Below, piece after piece: positions 24,916-34,604 of a stretch of 64,000 nucleotides of DNA; within the stretch, counting starts at the first letter, position 1; every line of letters starts with the position of its first letter. The translations under genes and the position numbers were made by a program. Source of the stretch: Cristatella mucedo (Eukaryota; Bryozoa; Phylactolaemata; Cristatellidae); assembly GCA_009760855.2 (NCBI GenBank), contig WPIO01000004.1:7443501-7507500 (forward strand), written 5' to 3'. The notes beneath the pieces are model-generated. The model made no database searches. It saw only the letters and a list, made by a program, of their open reading frames with translations, and was not told where the DNA came from.

Positions 24916-25564
24916 TCAGCCCGAAGTTGTCGCGGCGACAGAAGACGAGTTTGCACTATCACAGGACTGGCCTGCGTTCAGCAATTCACGCAACGAGAAA
25001 TCCGAGTACCCAAGCCGCTTTAGGCTGGCTTCTGCAAATCGAAATGATCTCAGCAAACGAGTCCGTTTCCCACGCCTGAACTTCGAAGAACCCCCAGCAG
25101 AATGCCGACTGCACGCCTCACAGCTGTACCACTCGTGTGACCTTTTCGCAGTTTCCTTACCTTGAAGAGACTCTCGCAGAGCCTCGCTGATTAGCGGGGC
25201 AACTGCCGACGGTCTGAATTTGTTGATCGGCCCCGTGCGATAGGTATTCTCTCTCTGATTCTACAGGCGGGCATACATACAGTACATACATACATACATA
25301 CATACATACAGCACGGCCGCTAGTGCAGGTACAAAAGCAGCACAAAAGCTGCAAAAGCGAAGCGGCAGCTGGCTGCGGCGGCGGCTTCTTACGTACGCGT
25401 TTCGCGGCGAGCAGCTGCTTGGCTTCGCTGGGCGTCGGCTCATAGGCAAACGAAGTGGTGCTGTTGCCCAGCTCGCGCACGACGCTCGGCTTGTTGGCGA
25501 CTTCGAACACGCTGGCGCGATGAAGCTGCGCCCGCGGACCCGCGGCCTCGCTGCTGCTCTGCAT
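24916..25564 (-). CDS. Uncharacterised small protein, two- or three-exon model
   Basis: The model starts at the ATG at 25562-25564 and runs leftward. Exon 1 (25397-25564) encodes 56 residues including SVFEVANKPSVVRELG and YEPTPSEAKQLLAAK, then a GTACGT donor. If the acceptor at 25183 is used, exon 2 (24916-25182) stays open for 88 residues (SHEWYSCEAC, KFRRGKRTRLLRS, LKRLGYSDFSLRELL) to a TGA, giving 144 residues. An alternative uses donor GTAAGA after 25393, a 26-nt exon 25161-25186 and a third exon from 25080; it also keeps frame. I do not recognise the family. No signal peptide is visible; part of exon 2 is very basic. The gene is divergent from POFUT1 with a CpG-rich gap. The opposite strand of exon 2 is also open (24866-25162), so the model is tentative. 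Confidence 0.45.
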
Positions 25565-26872
25565 TCTCGCCGCACGGCGCCAATTAGGCCATCAGCGCTG
25601 AAATTGAAACGGTTGCCGCGCAACGCGTGGTAGGATGCGCGGTGGTCCGGTTTGCTTTCTTCTGGAGCGAGCGCGAGAGCCAGGTTTCGCTTTCTTCGGA
25701 ACTCTTGGTATTCTGCTGATTTGCCAGATCATTTTTGCCTAGATATTATTAGCGGTTCGTGGATGATAACGGTTAGGAGCCGTGTATGTATAAAATATTA
25801 CATAGACGCTGTAGCAGCTTCTGCAAGCGAGTCCTTACCCACAAACGCAGCGCTCGCACAAACGCCGCTTGGCCCTGCCGACGCGTGCAAAATACCGGCG
25901 ACGCTGGGAGCACGAAGTGCAGCTAACGAATCGGAAGGCGAAGTGCCCAGGCAAGCCGCTAACGCCAACGGTAACGGAACGCGGTTGCAATGGCGAGCGC
26001 CCGCGCCTTAATAAAGCTATTCCATATCCATAGTTTAGAGCAGTCTATTTCAAAGCCACTGAGAGGCTACATATTCAGCACCACCTCTCTGGCACGAAGC
26101 CCTGAGTACAACTGAAGGAGAATTACCTGTCAAATCTCCTGTTCGCCGAAGGATAATGGTGGATGCAGGTAGCTCACATTGCTAGTATAATTTGACGGTT
26201 TACGTAAAAAATCTGTCTCCCTCTCTCTCACTCTCTAAAAGGCTGTCTTGATTGGCGGTTTGAAAGCTAGCGTACCTGTAATAGTTTTGGACCTTGGGCA
26301 TACCAGTCAAGACCAAGCCGAGATACTGCAAAGCCCCAGCTGAACGACCGCCCAATCGATCTACACCACTTCAAGAAGATTAGAGAATCCCCTGTTAATC
26401 TCGCGCCGAGCTCTGCGCCGTAATTAAAGTTGTATGCCTTGTGGCGCTGTTGTCACTCACCGGAATGCCACCTCTTGACGCAATTCGAGCAGCCGCTGGA
26501 GAATAAGAGCGTCTGCGCGACAGGACTTCTCCCTCACTGACGGAAACGGGAAAGCAAAAAATTGCTACAAAAATAAACACTTCAAAAATGTCAAATAAAA
26601 AGTTCAGAAATTAACTGCTATTTGTTCAATCACTTTTTATTTAGAACCTTGAGACACTTATGCGGATAACTTCATTCCAAGTTAACCTTGACCCTGTTTA
26701 AAGCGGACGCGCGCGGTTGTGCTCACTTAATCCGCTGCGCGTTCGCGACGCTCTTGGGCGGTTGTTAGGTGTTGGGCGGCCGTTAGAGCACCTTCGCTTT
26801 GATGCGCAAGCGTGAGACTGGAATATAGGACCCTTGCTTCGATTCTCGATTCGTGGTTCTCGCTCGACCCAC
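25565..26872. promoter_or_regulatory. Divergent intergenic region upstream of POFUT1
   Basis: The region lies between the minus-strand start at 25564 and the POFUT1 ATG at 26873. Its ends are CpG-rich, as expected of animal promoters, and the middle (about 26030-26680) is AT-richer. No TATA box at a convincing distance was identified. A short CATA-type microsatellite lies just to the left, at about 25275-25308, inside the neighbouring intron. Promoter function is inferred from position and composition only. Confidence 0.35.
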
Positions 26873-29800
26873 ATGAGAGCGTCGGTATCTGCATCGCGGG
26901 TGGCGTTATGGGCGATCTTTGTGCTGGTTTCAGCCGAAGACATCTTCGTGGATCCGAATGGCTATTTAATTTACTGTCCATGCATGGGTACTTTGAAGCG
27001 CTGAAATCGCAATGCCCGCACAAGAGGATACGAACGTAAAAGCCCAGACTTGGGCGTCTTGCCTGGAGCGCTAAGTGCTCGCTGCCGACGGTTCTGCTAG
27101 TCCTGCCTTTTTGTTCCGCTCGTGCAACGTCTAGGTCGATTCGGGAATCAAGCCGACCACTTTCTTGGATCTCTGGCATTCGCCAAGAAGGTCGGAAGGT
27201 CGCTGGTGCTGCCACCGTGGAGAACCTATGTACGTCCGTAAGGCGGTGCCAGCGCAGTCGAGAGGCAGCTCGTTGAAATTCAGTGTTCTATTCGCGATTG
27301 CTCTCGCCGCATCGTAGTCCGTGCGAGCAAACGTGCCAACGCAAAGTGGCAGGCATCGGTGTCGTTTTTTTTCGACTGCGCGATCGGCACTGCAGAAGAA
27401 CGTCCCGTTCAACGACTTTTTCCAAGTATCTACAATCCGTCAGTACCACAATGTTATCACAGCTGAAGAATTCATGGAAACGGTCGCGCCCCGAATATGG
27501 CCTGTTGGAAGCAGGATTGGCTTCTGCTGGCTGCCTCAGAATTCAGATGCCAAGTGCACAATGAAAGAAGGTACGCAGGGTCTGTCGAAGCGTTGCCTGT
27601 TCAGGTTTGGCTCGGTGTGGCACTCTGAGGTAGCTGTTCTGCCAGAGAGCAGTGTGTGTGTGGTGCATTAATGGGCCATGCATCGTGCTGTATGCTTGTA
27701 CTGGTGTGTGCAAACCGGGCTGTGACTCACGTGAACACACCATCATCACGACCTTTGCTGCAATGCCAAGACTTTGTCTAACATAATCGAATATCACACC
27801 TAATATAATATATAATAAATGAATAAATAATGATAATGGATAATGGATAAGAAATGCTCGAAATGATCGTTCACAAAACAGACTAGCATCAGACCGCATC
27901 AGATGCTTTCATGAATATATGGCTGACGTTCACGTCTGCCAAAACCCCAATAATATTAGCTTACCCTTATGCCCTTTCATCTCGTTTAGTACTGTGCTTT
28001 TAGAGCGGGCTTATCGAAGGAGTGACTGCATCGATGAGCGAAGAATCCCACGACCCGAAAGCCCGTAACCCGAATGACCGATCGCCACTTGCTTAGTAGA
28101 ATCATCTAAAAGTAACCGTGGCTACGAGAAGCTCGGGCATTCATACTGTATGCTTACACATAGTCAGTTCAAGTATTCATTGTTATTCTAACCAGAAGCA
28201 ATAGAAACCTATTTACAGAATCTGGCCCCCATTAGCAATCTAGTTTAGCATAAGTTTAAAGAGGCCTAAACAGTCTACCCGGCAGAATAGTGTACCCGAG
28301 TTGAGTTGGACTGACTGATATGGGTTTTCCAAATGCATTTGCTTGTAGTAGATGCTGATATGTGTGTGTGTGTGTGTGTGCGTGTGTGTATGTGTGCCTT
28401 ACATAGCCATAGACTTATTCATGCATTCTAAAGGTGGATCTCCTAGTCCACCAGACCTGGACCATCGGCAGAATGAACTGTGGTGAATGACTACACTCTT
28501 GACATCGCTCACTGAGGTAGGACCTAATCCAGTTAAGCACTGTGCCAGTCATATCAAGGCATGTGGAGAGGTGCTCCAGAAGGATCTGACGGTTTATAGT
28601 GTCAGATGTTGCTGATAGATCCAAGAGCACTAGCAGAGAGGCCTTATCAGCATTGTTCAGCTGATCATTGTAAACTCGAAGGAGACCTGTTCCTAGTTGA
28701 GAATGGTTAGGTCTGAATCTCAATTAGAACTTTCTAGGGAATGCTCTTCTGACGCATCGATACAATCTTTGAGTTGCTTGGCCACCATTCGTTCAAGGGT
28801 TTTGGATTAACTTCCACTATCAAGTTGGCTTACTGTCAGCTAAGGAACACCGCTAAAATCAGGGCTTAGATAACAGCACGACAGCCAAACTAGTTCACCT
28901 GTTTGTGACATCGTATCTAGATTACTGCAATTCCCTGAACTCCTGGCCAGTGCTCTTAATGGCATGTAAATAGTGCAAAACTCATCAGCTCGTCTTGTCT
29001 GTTGTCAGCACAACAGCTGCCACATCACACCACTACTGAAGGAGCATCGCTGGCTCTTTACAAAGCATCGAATCGATTTCAAATAATACTAGCTGATTCA
29101 ACAGCCTCTTTTGTATAGCGACAGAAGAGCCTTTCGGCTGTCACCATTGCTGGCTGCAGCAATAAAGGATTGCCCACAGTAGCATTCGAACTCTCGACCT
29201 CGAAACCGAGGTCGTGAAAAGCAACCACTTTGCCTAGTGTGACATCGTGGCTAAGATCCTCTGTCTGGCTTACAGGTCACTTTACTTGCTTGCAATAGCC
29301 GACCTGTCCGGCCTCCGTGCTCTTACAGTGTGCTGTAGCACCACCATCAGCATCTCCTCACCATCTAGTCATCTTGCTGTCCCTAGCACAAAATTAAAAT
29401 CTTTTAGCAATCGTGCCTTCAGTTCGTAAGCACCGAATTCTGGAACTCGATTTTAGCTACTATTACTACATGCAATGATCATGCACCAATCAAATCAAAT
29501 CTCAGCTGAAAATTTAACTGTTGCTGTCAGCTTTCCCTAGGCCTCAATGAACATTTTTGTTCCGGCACGCTTTGCCTGCTTCCGGTGAATGGCTCAGTGC
29601 ATGTTACTAGACAGAAGTCCTACGAACCGGTGGCCCCGAGTGTCTTCTTTGCTGCTTTAGCATTATGGCCTAAGCATGATACTAGTTTGCCTTTTTTGCA
29701 CTGGATACCGTGTGTGTCACTAACCCTCGGTTGCTGATCCTCGTGCAGGGACTTGTAAAGCACCTCGATAGCGATTTGCTCGCCTAGGGCACTATGAAAA

Positions 29801-32800
29801 CGACTTAGTTTTATTTATAATAAGTCGGGTTTCTGATATCGGAGGTATACATAGAGCTAGGTATCTTATAACTTCCTCTGGAGTATAATTTATCTATACA
29901 GTGTAAAGTTGGCATCAGCATTTGATTTGTGTCCTGTGGCACACTTCCATGAGTATTTAGCAGTCTAATTATCCGTGATCAGTTAGCTCCAAGGATAGTT
30001 TGACCAGGATTGACCCGGACTGGTGGTGTTGCAAAAGACACTCGGAGTATCTTCTTCAAGTTAATGTTAAAGGTGATGTCTCTGCACAGAATGCACATAC
30101 ATCATTACAGGCATTGACTGTTCTGAGGTCTCGAACTAGAAACTATTTGACGGTAAATACTAACACCTCCGTGTACTTTGTACTAATAAAACATTTGTAT
30201 GGCGGCCCATGTGAACAAAATCTCTTTCTAGACATTTAGCATATATTAGAAAGTAAGCATTTCAATTGATTAGTGATAGTAACACTCACCATTTTAGCAG
30301 GATGAGCAAGCACAGTAGACGATTCACACTTTCCTAGGTCGCTCTTCATAAGCTCGGTCATGATTTTTTTTCTGTCGTGTCCGTAGGAAATCCATTTGGT
30401 CCATTCTGGGATGGTCTTGGTGTGGAATTCGACGACTATGTTGTATATCGCTTGTCCTATGAGGATGACGACATACCGCTCTGGGTGGACAGGTGTGCTG
30501 GCTGGCGCACGGTGCAAGTACAAGCAATGATGATGTAGCAGAGCTTGCCGCTTTTTGAAATGTTATTCGGCTAGAACTTAATGCTTGCATTTGCCTTGCT
30601 GTTCCATCCATGTATGCAAATGTCATCTGTCGAAAGCATCGCACATGGCCTGCACTTACATCGGCTAGTGACGGACACGTGTTTCGTCGCAGGTATCCGG
30701 CTTCGAAGTATCCAGTTTTGGCTTTCCGTGGAGCACCAGCTGCCTTTCCAGTCCGCAAGGATTATAGCTCACTGCATCGGCTTCTGAAGTGGTCGGAAGA
30801 AATCGATATGGATGCCAGGGCCATCGTCTTGAAGCACTTTGGTTCGTCCAAATTTGTCGGCATTCATCTGCGAAATGGAGCCGACTGGGTAAGCCGTGCC
30901 CACAGCGTTGAAAAGATGGTGCTGAAGCTGCCTCCGGTCAGCTCCATGCGTTGGTGCCAACTGTTTGCGTGCATTTTATACTAGAGTCGGTCAAGCATGG
31001 GCACGCTACTTTCTTCAGCGGTAGCAGTTAGTGCAGCAGTTTATGCGAGTGCAGGGAACCGATATGACCGAAGCTCTGTATCCTTGGGCCTCCAGCTGCA
31101 CTCCGGGCTTCTTAGTAGGGGACCGATTTAACCGTGAAGTGATTAAACATTCGCCTCATGCACTCACTGGTGTTGGTGCTCATTGCCATATATGACTGGA
31201 CTGGGCCACGAGGGTCCAGCAGGTTCGACCACACTATTCGAGGTGAATGCAATGTTAATGCCCGTGGGAAGATGGCTGCCTACGTTAAACTCAGTTCTTA
31301 AAGTACACGACGGGTGGCTTACTCTGTCCAATCCGAGAGAGCCATAGTAAGCTGAGAGAATAGAGTCGTTCTGATTAGTTGCTGGCGTTGCCATAGCATC
31401 ACTACAGCTTGGCCGTGGCTTGCAGCTTGATTGATCAATGCATTCGAGATTTGTGCATTTGTGCAGATGAAGGCGTGCCGGCCGACCTTCTCAGTCACCA
31501 TCGTCCGACGCTGCGATTTCGATGCACCACCACGGGTCGCTCGAGATGCCACGGAACACCCCACCCCCCCCCCGTGCCTTGGACAGGCTTGGAATGTCCT
31601 GGGCTGCGTCAGCTGTGCCCCAATCCCGCCGCTGCATCGCCTGTCCTCATTGAGCGTCGTCAGCCTTCGATCTGCAATCGATCTGTTAATGACGTGGCCT
31701 GGTGCCAGCGGAAGTCGGCCATTGCGCCAATCGGCCATGCGCTGAACGAACGATGCAGCGCACGCTGTCGGTACAGCAGCGAGATCTCTAGCAGCGCTGC
31801 TTAGGGGCATGACCCGCCGCAAACCCCGAACCCTCGAGCAGAACGAGATGAAGCGCTCGCGAGACGTGTCTGGGCAAAGCGACGTCGGCCTCGCCTCGTT
31901 CGGCAGCTGCCGTGGAAAAGCAAAACAGCAAGCTGGTGAAGTCTGCTGCCCGTTTTAAAGAGAGCTAGCGGCAGCGAAAATCTTTCGACAGCATTCGGGC
32001 GCAGCAGACCAACCCGTGGCAGCGGCCTTGGCGAGGAGCTGCCAAACGAGACCTGTGCTCGAAGGTGGGCAGGCACGCAAGAAGGCCCCTGGAGAGCGTG
32101 AGGTGGCCACTCGGCGGTGGCCCGCATCAACTTAACAAAGTGTGTCCGTCGGATGCTGCCTGCCCACTCCCGTGCACGGCCCACCCTCGGTCGTAGCCGT
32201 AGGGGTAAGGTGCTCGCATTTCACGACCCGGGTCGTGCTTTCGAGTCACGTGCTTTCGAGTCAACTGTTCAGCGTTGCTTCGGCTCCTCGCCGCCCCAGG
32301 CTGCATTAACGAGGCTGCTAAATCAGCTAACCTTTACTTTGACCTGTGGGGGTGGTGGATGTTACTGGTTACAATCGATTAATTTGTTCATTTACGGCCT
32401 TCAGAGAGTGTGTTGACTGCTGCTGCAAACTGCCGCTCTTGAGAATTAGCCTGGGAGTTGGGCAGGCCGGGCAAGCGATGCCAGACTAGAGGAGACTAGG
32501 AGAGCTCGCCCCTGGATGCGCCGTTAGCCTCTGCTGTCTTCTCAGCATGAACCGCTTGCATTGCCACCGCCGCCTCGGGTCACGCTGCAGGAGCGCGCCT
32601 GCGAGCACGGCGTGGGCTTACCCAAGTTCATGGCGTCACCTCAATGCCTTTCCGCCGATGCTTCTGGCAGTGGTGTGGACGTTGCCGTCAGCATGGCCAT
32701 GTGTCTTCCGTCGACAGATGAGGTGCTGCGGTAAGCGCAGCGCACGGCCCACTTCGCTCTCCACTCCGGTGGCCCGCACACGCGGGCATTCCGCGCCACG

Positions 32801-33506
32801 GCTTCCGTAGCTGCAAGCTCGCCCTGCCAATCGTGGCAGCTTGCGCCCGTTGCTGTCGAAGGCCACGGCTTCCGTAGCTGCAAGCTCGCCCTGCCAATCG
32901 TGGCAGCTTGCGCCCGTTGCTGTCGAAGTCCGTGCTCGCGTGCATGCATCGCTCACCTTTACGGGCCAGGGCCGTGTGCTCGAGGGCGTAGCATGCAAAG
33001 CGCCCGGGTAGAGGTTATAATAATAACAATAAATCACTCGATTAAGCACCCTCAGAGAGCTTGCAATCTCTCTCTCTAGGCGCTTTACATTTGAGTTCTC
33101 TCGAAGCGCTGCACAAATGAGCTTTATTGCTTGTTTTTGCTCGCTGCACCGCCTCCGCAGGCTGGGCCTCCCGCTCGCTCGCTTGCGCAGCAGCAGCAGT
33201 AGCCGAGGCGCTTGCTCGGACCGCTTCAGGCGGACAAAAGAGGCCGTCGTCCGGACCGGCGCCAGGCACGTCTACGTGGCCACGGACAGACACGCCATGG
33301 TCGGCGAGCTGCAGGCTGCGCTCGCCACCTATTCTGTCGAGTCTGTCTTCCACCTGGACCCGTACTTGCCCCAGATCGACCTGGCCATACTGGCCAAGTC
33401 GGAGCATTTCGTCGGCAACTGTGTCTCGTCATTCTCGGCTTTCGTAAAGCGCGAACGAGACGTCTACAACCGCTCGAGCGACTTCTTCGGCCTGCTTCGA
33501 GACTAG
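26873..33506 (+). CDS. POFUT1: GDP-fucose protein O-fucosyltransferase 1, complete
   Basis: POFUT1 (family GT65) transfers fucose from GDP-fucose to Ser/Thr of EGF repeats, including those of Notch, in the endoplasmic reticulum. Exons 26873-26987, 27135-27229, 27396-27570, 30387-30492, 30693-30888, 32591-32730 and 33230-33506 keep frame with GT-AG borders and give 367 residues (human 388). Residues 8-21 form a hydrophobic signal peptide, which fixes the start. Then come YLIYCPCMG and [12 protein letters not shown] (donor site), [10 protein letters not shown] with catalytic-site Arg224, VYVATD, and [16 protein letters not shown]. Cysteines 35, 37, 114, 124, 233, 248, 267 and 340 match the eight disulfide cysteines of the human enzyme. 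The protein ends LLRD with no KDEL-like tetrapeptide. POFUT2 is excluded by the CPCMGRFGNQ block. Confidence 0.96.
28362..28398 (+). repeat. (TG)n microsatellite
   Basis: A short TG tract with single interruptions, in the POFUT1 intron between exons 3 and 4. Confidence 0.9.
28410..28860 (-). pseudogene. LINE reverse transcriptase fragment (L2/CR1-like)
   Basis: The minus strand reads, in order, [12 protein letters not shown] (near 28790), [27 protein letters not shown] and [13 protein letters not shown]. These are the palm and fingers motifs of L2/CR1-type reverse transcriptase; the usual AFDT is SDT here. The copy stops before the YADD box. It lies in a POFUT1 intron. Confidence 0.85.
28870..29460 (+). 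pseudogene. LINE ORF2 C-terminus interrupted by a SINE
   Basis: The plus strand encodes [28 protein letters not shown] and RIDFKI. After a SINE it resumes with [30 protein letters not shown] and EFWNS. This is the conserved C-terminal region of L2/CR1-like ORF2. It faces away from the adjoining minus-strand fragment (28410-28860), so the two are not one simple insertion. Confidence 0.8.
29083..29256 (-). repeat. SINE family S1 nested in a LINE
   Basis: The reverse complement carries the A-box-like GCCACGATGTCACACTAGG, GACCTCGGTTTCGAGG, a decayed B box (GAGTTCGAATGC), GTGGGCAATCC and GAGGCTGTTGAATCAGCTAG. The LINE frame stops at its left edge (RIDFK) and continues at its right edge (LCLAYR). 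Confidence 0.85.
32195..32335 (+). repeat. SINE family S1, rearranged
   Basis: GGTAAGGTGCTCGCATTTCACGA precedes a duplicated GTGCTTTCGAGTCA (32236 and 32250). The tail AACGAGGCTGCTAAATCAGC is preserved, while the middle body is deleted or replaced. Confidence 0.6.
32795..32928 (+). repeat. Two perfect 67-bp tandem repeats
   Basis: The unit starting GCCACGGCTTCCGTAGC occurs at 32795-32861 and 32862-32928 without differences. It lies in the POFUT1 intron just after exon 6 (ends 32730). Each unit also holds the inverted pair AAGCTCGCC...GGCAGCTTG, so it can fold. Confidence 0.93.
33012..33096 (-). repeat. LINE 3' end fragment (family A)
   Basis: AATAATAACAATAA is followed by GATTAAGCACCCTCAGAGAG and GGCGCTTTACATTTG. 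It is truncated about 135 bp before the last POFUT1 exon. Confidence 0.65.
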
Positions 33507-34604
33507 CGGGGGTCCAGCCGCCGCCGCCGGCCACCGACTGGAAGCCGGCGGTTGCAGCCTCTGCATGCCTCCGCCGACGGTTGCTGCAGCCAGCGCCTGT
33601 CCTCCTCCGCTGCTGCTACTGCGCGTTTGTTTGCCCTGCTGTTCGACTTTGGCAGCCGGCCGTGCAGTGCCGAACTCGAAGACGATTCCCATCGAGAACT
33701 CATCCGTTGCATCAACCGTGCGCGAGCACGCACGAGCGGCTGCTTTGGCTAGGCGAAAGTCGGTGGGCCGCTGCGCATGTCTCGCAGTGCAAGTGACGCG
33801 CCCATTGTCACCTTTATCGTCGGAGGCCGCAAGAATGGCGAGGCACGCACGGCGCCAGCCCGTTGACAAGAAAGCTCGCTTGCACACGCTTGGCTCGCAA
33901 TCGCGATCGATCGATCAGCTCTTCGAGCCGGTGATTTCTGCTCTGATTTCCGGTGATTTCGAGCTGGTGGTTTCTGCTGCTGATTCGAGCTGCCTGCTCA
34001 AGGCAATCGCGGTTCGATGCACGATCGCCTCGAGGGAGGGCTGCAAAGTTTATTGTTGATTACAGTGTGCAAAATTAACTGGCATGCAGAGCCGTGAGGA
34101 GGGAGGGAGGGAAGCCCCCCTTCCCGACAACTTGAGGAATCGCGTCGCCGGACCCTAACCGGATTGCGACGGAGTGCCTCCCGCAAGCCCACACACGAAC
34201 ATCGCCAGCGATGTAGCACAGTTGCACTACGAGCACGTCGGCCATTCCGATCCGCTTGGAAAGGCATCGTCTCGTGCAAGCATTGCAAGAGAGGCAATCC
34301 AAAATTTGAACCATCGTAAAGCCATTTTCGATATGCCAACGACTGGCCAGTGCAGTGCAGACGTAGTATGCAGGAGTCTAACTGAACTGCTCGCGGGAGG
34401 CTACGACCGCTCACGACCGCTCGCATATCCACCTCATATATCTGTTACAGTCACAGGCAATCGGCTCTGGGCTGCTACTGTTTTTTATGAAGGCGTCCAT
34501 TGTCAGCACTCGCCGAGAGAGCAGCTTGCAGTCATTGTATCTCGACTCTCCGTGAATGTGAGGTGTGAACCGCTTCGTCGGAACAGCAGTGACGACTGGC
34601 TAGT
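33507..34604. other. Tail-to-tail spacer between POFUT1 and PRIM2
   Basis: It must hold the 3' ends of both transcripts. The first 400 bases after the POFUT1 stop are GC-rich and open in several frames, without recognisable protein. No AATAAA for POFUT1 was seen here. A candidate signal for PRIM2 is listed separately. Confidence 0.5.
34049..34054 (-). terminator. Candidate PRIM2 polyadenylation signal
   Basis: TTTATT on the plus strand is AATAAA on the PRIM2 strand, about 550 bases after its stop codon. It is a hexamer only and could be chance. Confidence 0.35.

Noticed and set aside
33117-33506. Independent short gene starting upstream of the last POFUT1 exon
   Set aside because: The conserved part starts exactly at the acceptor 33230 in phase with exon 6; the upstream residues are intron.
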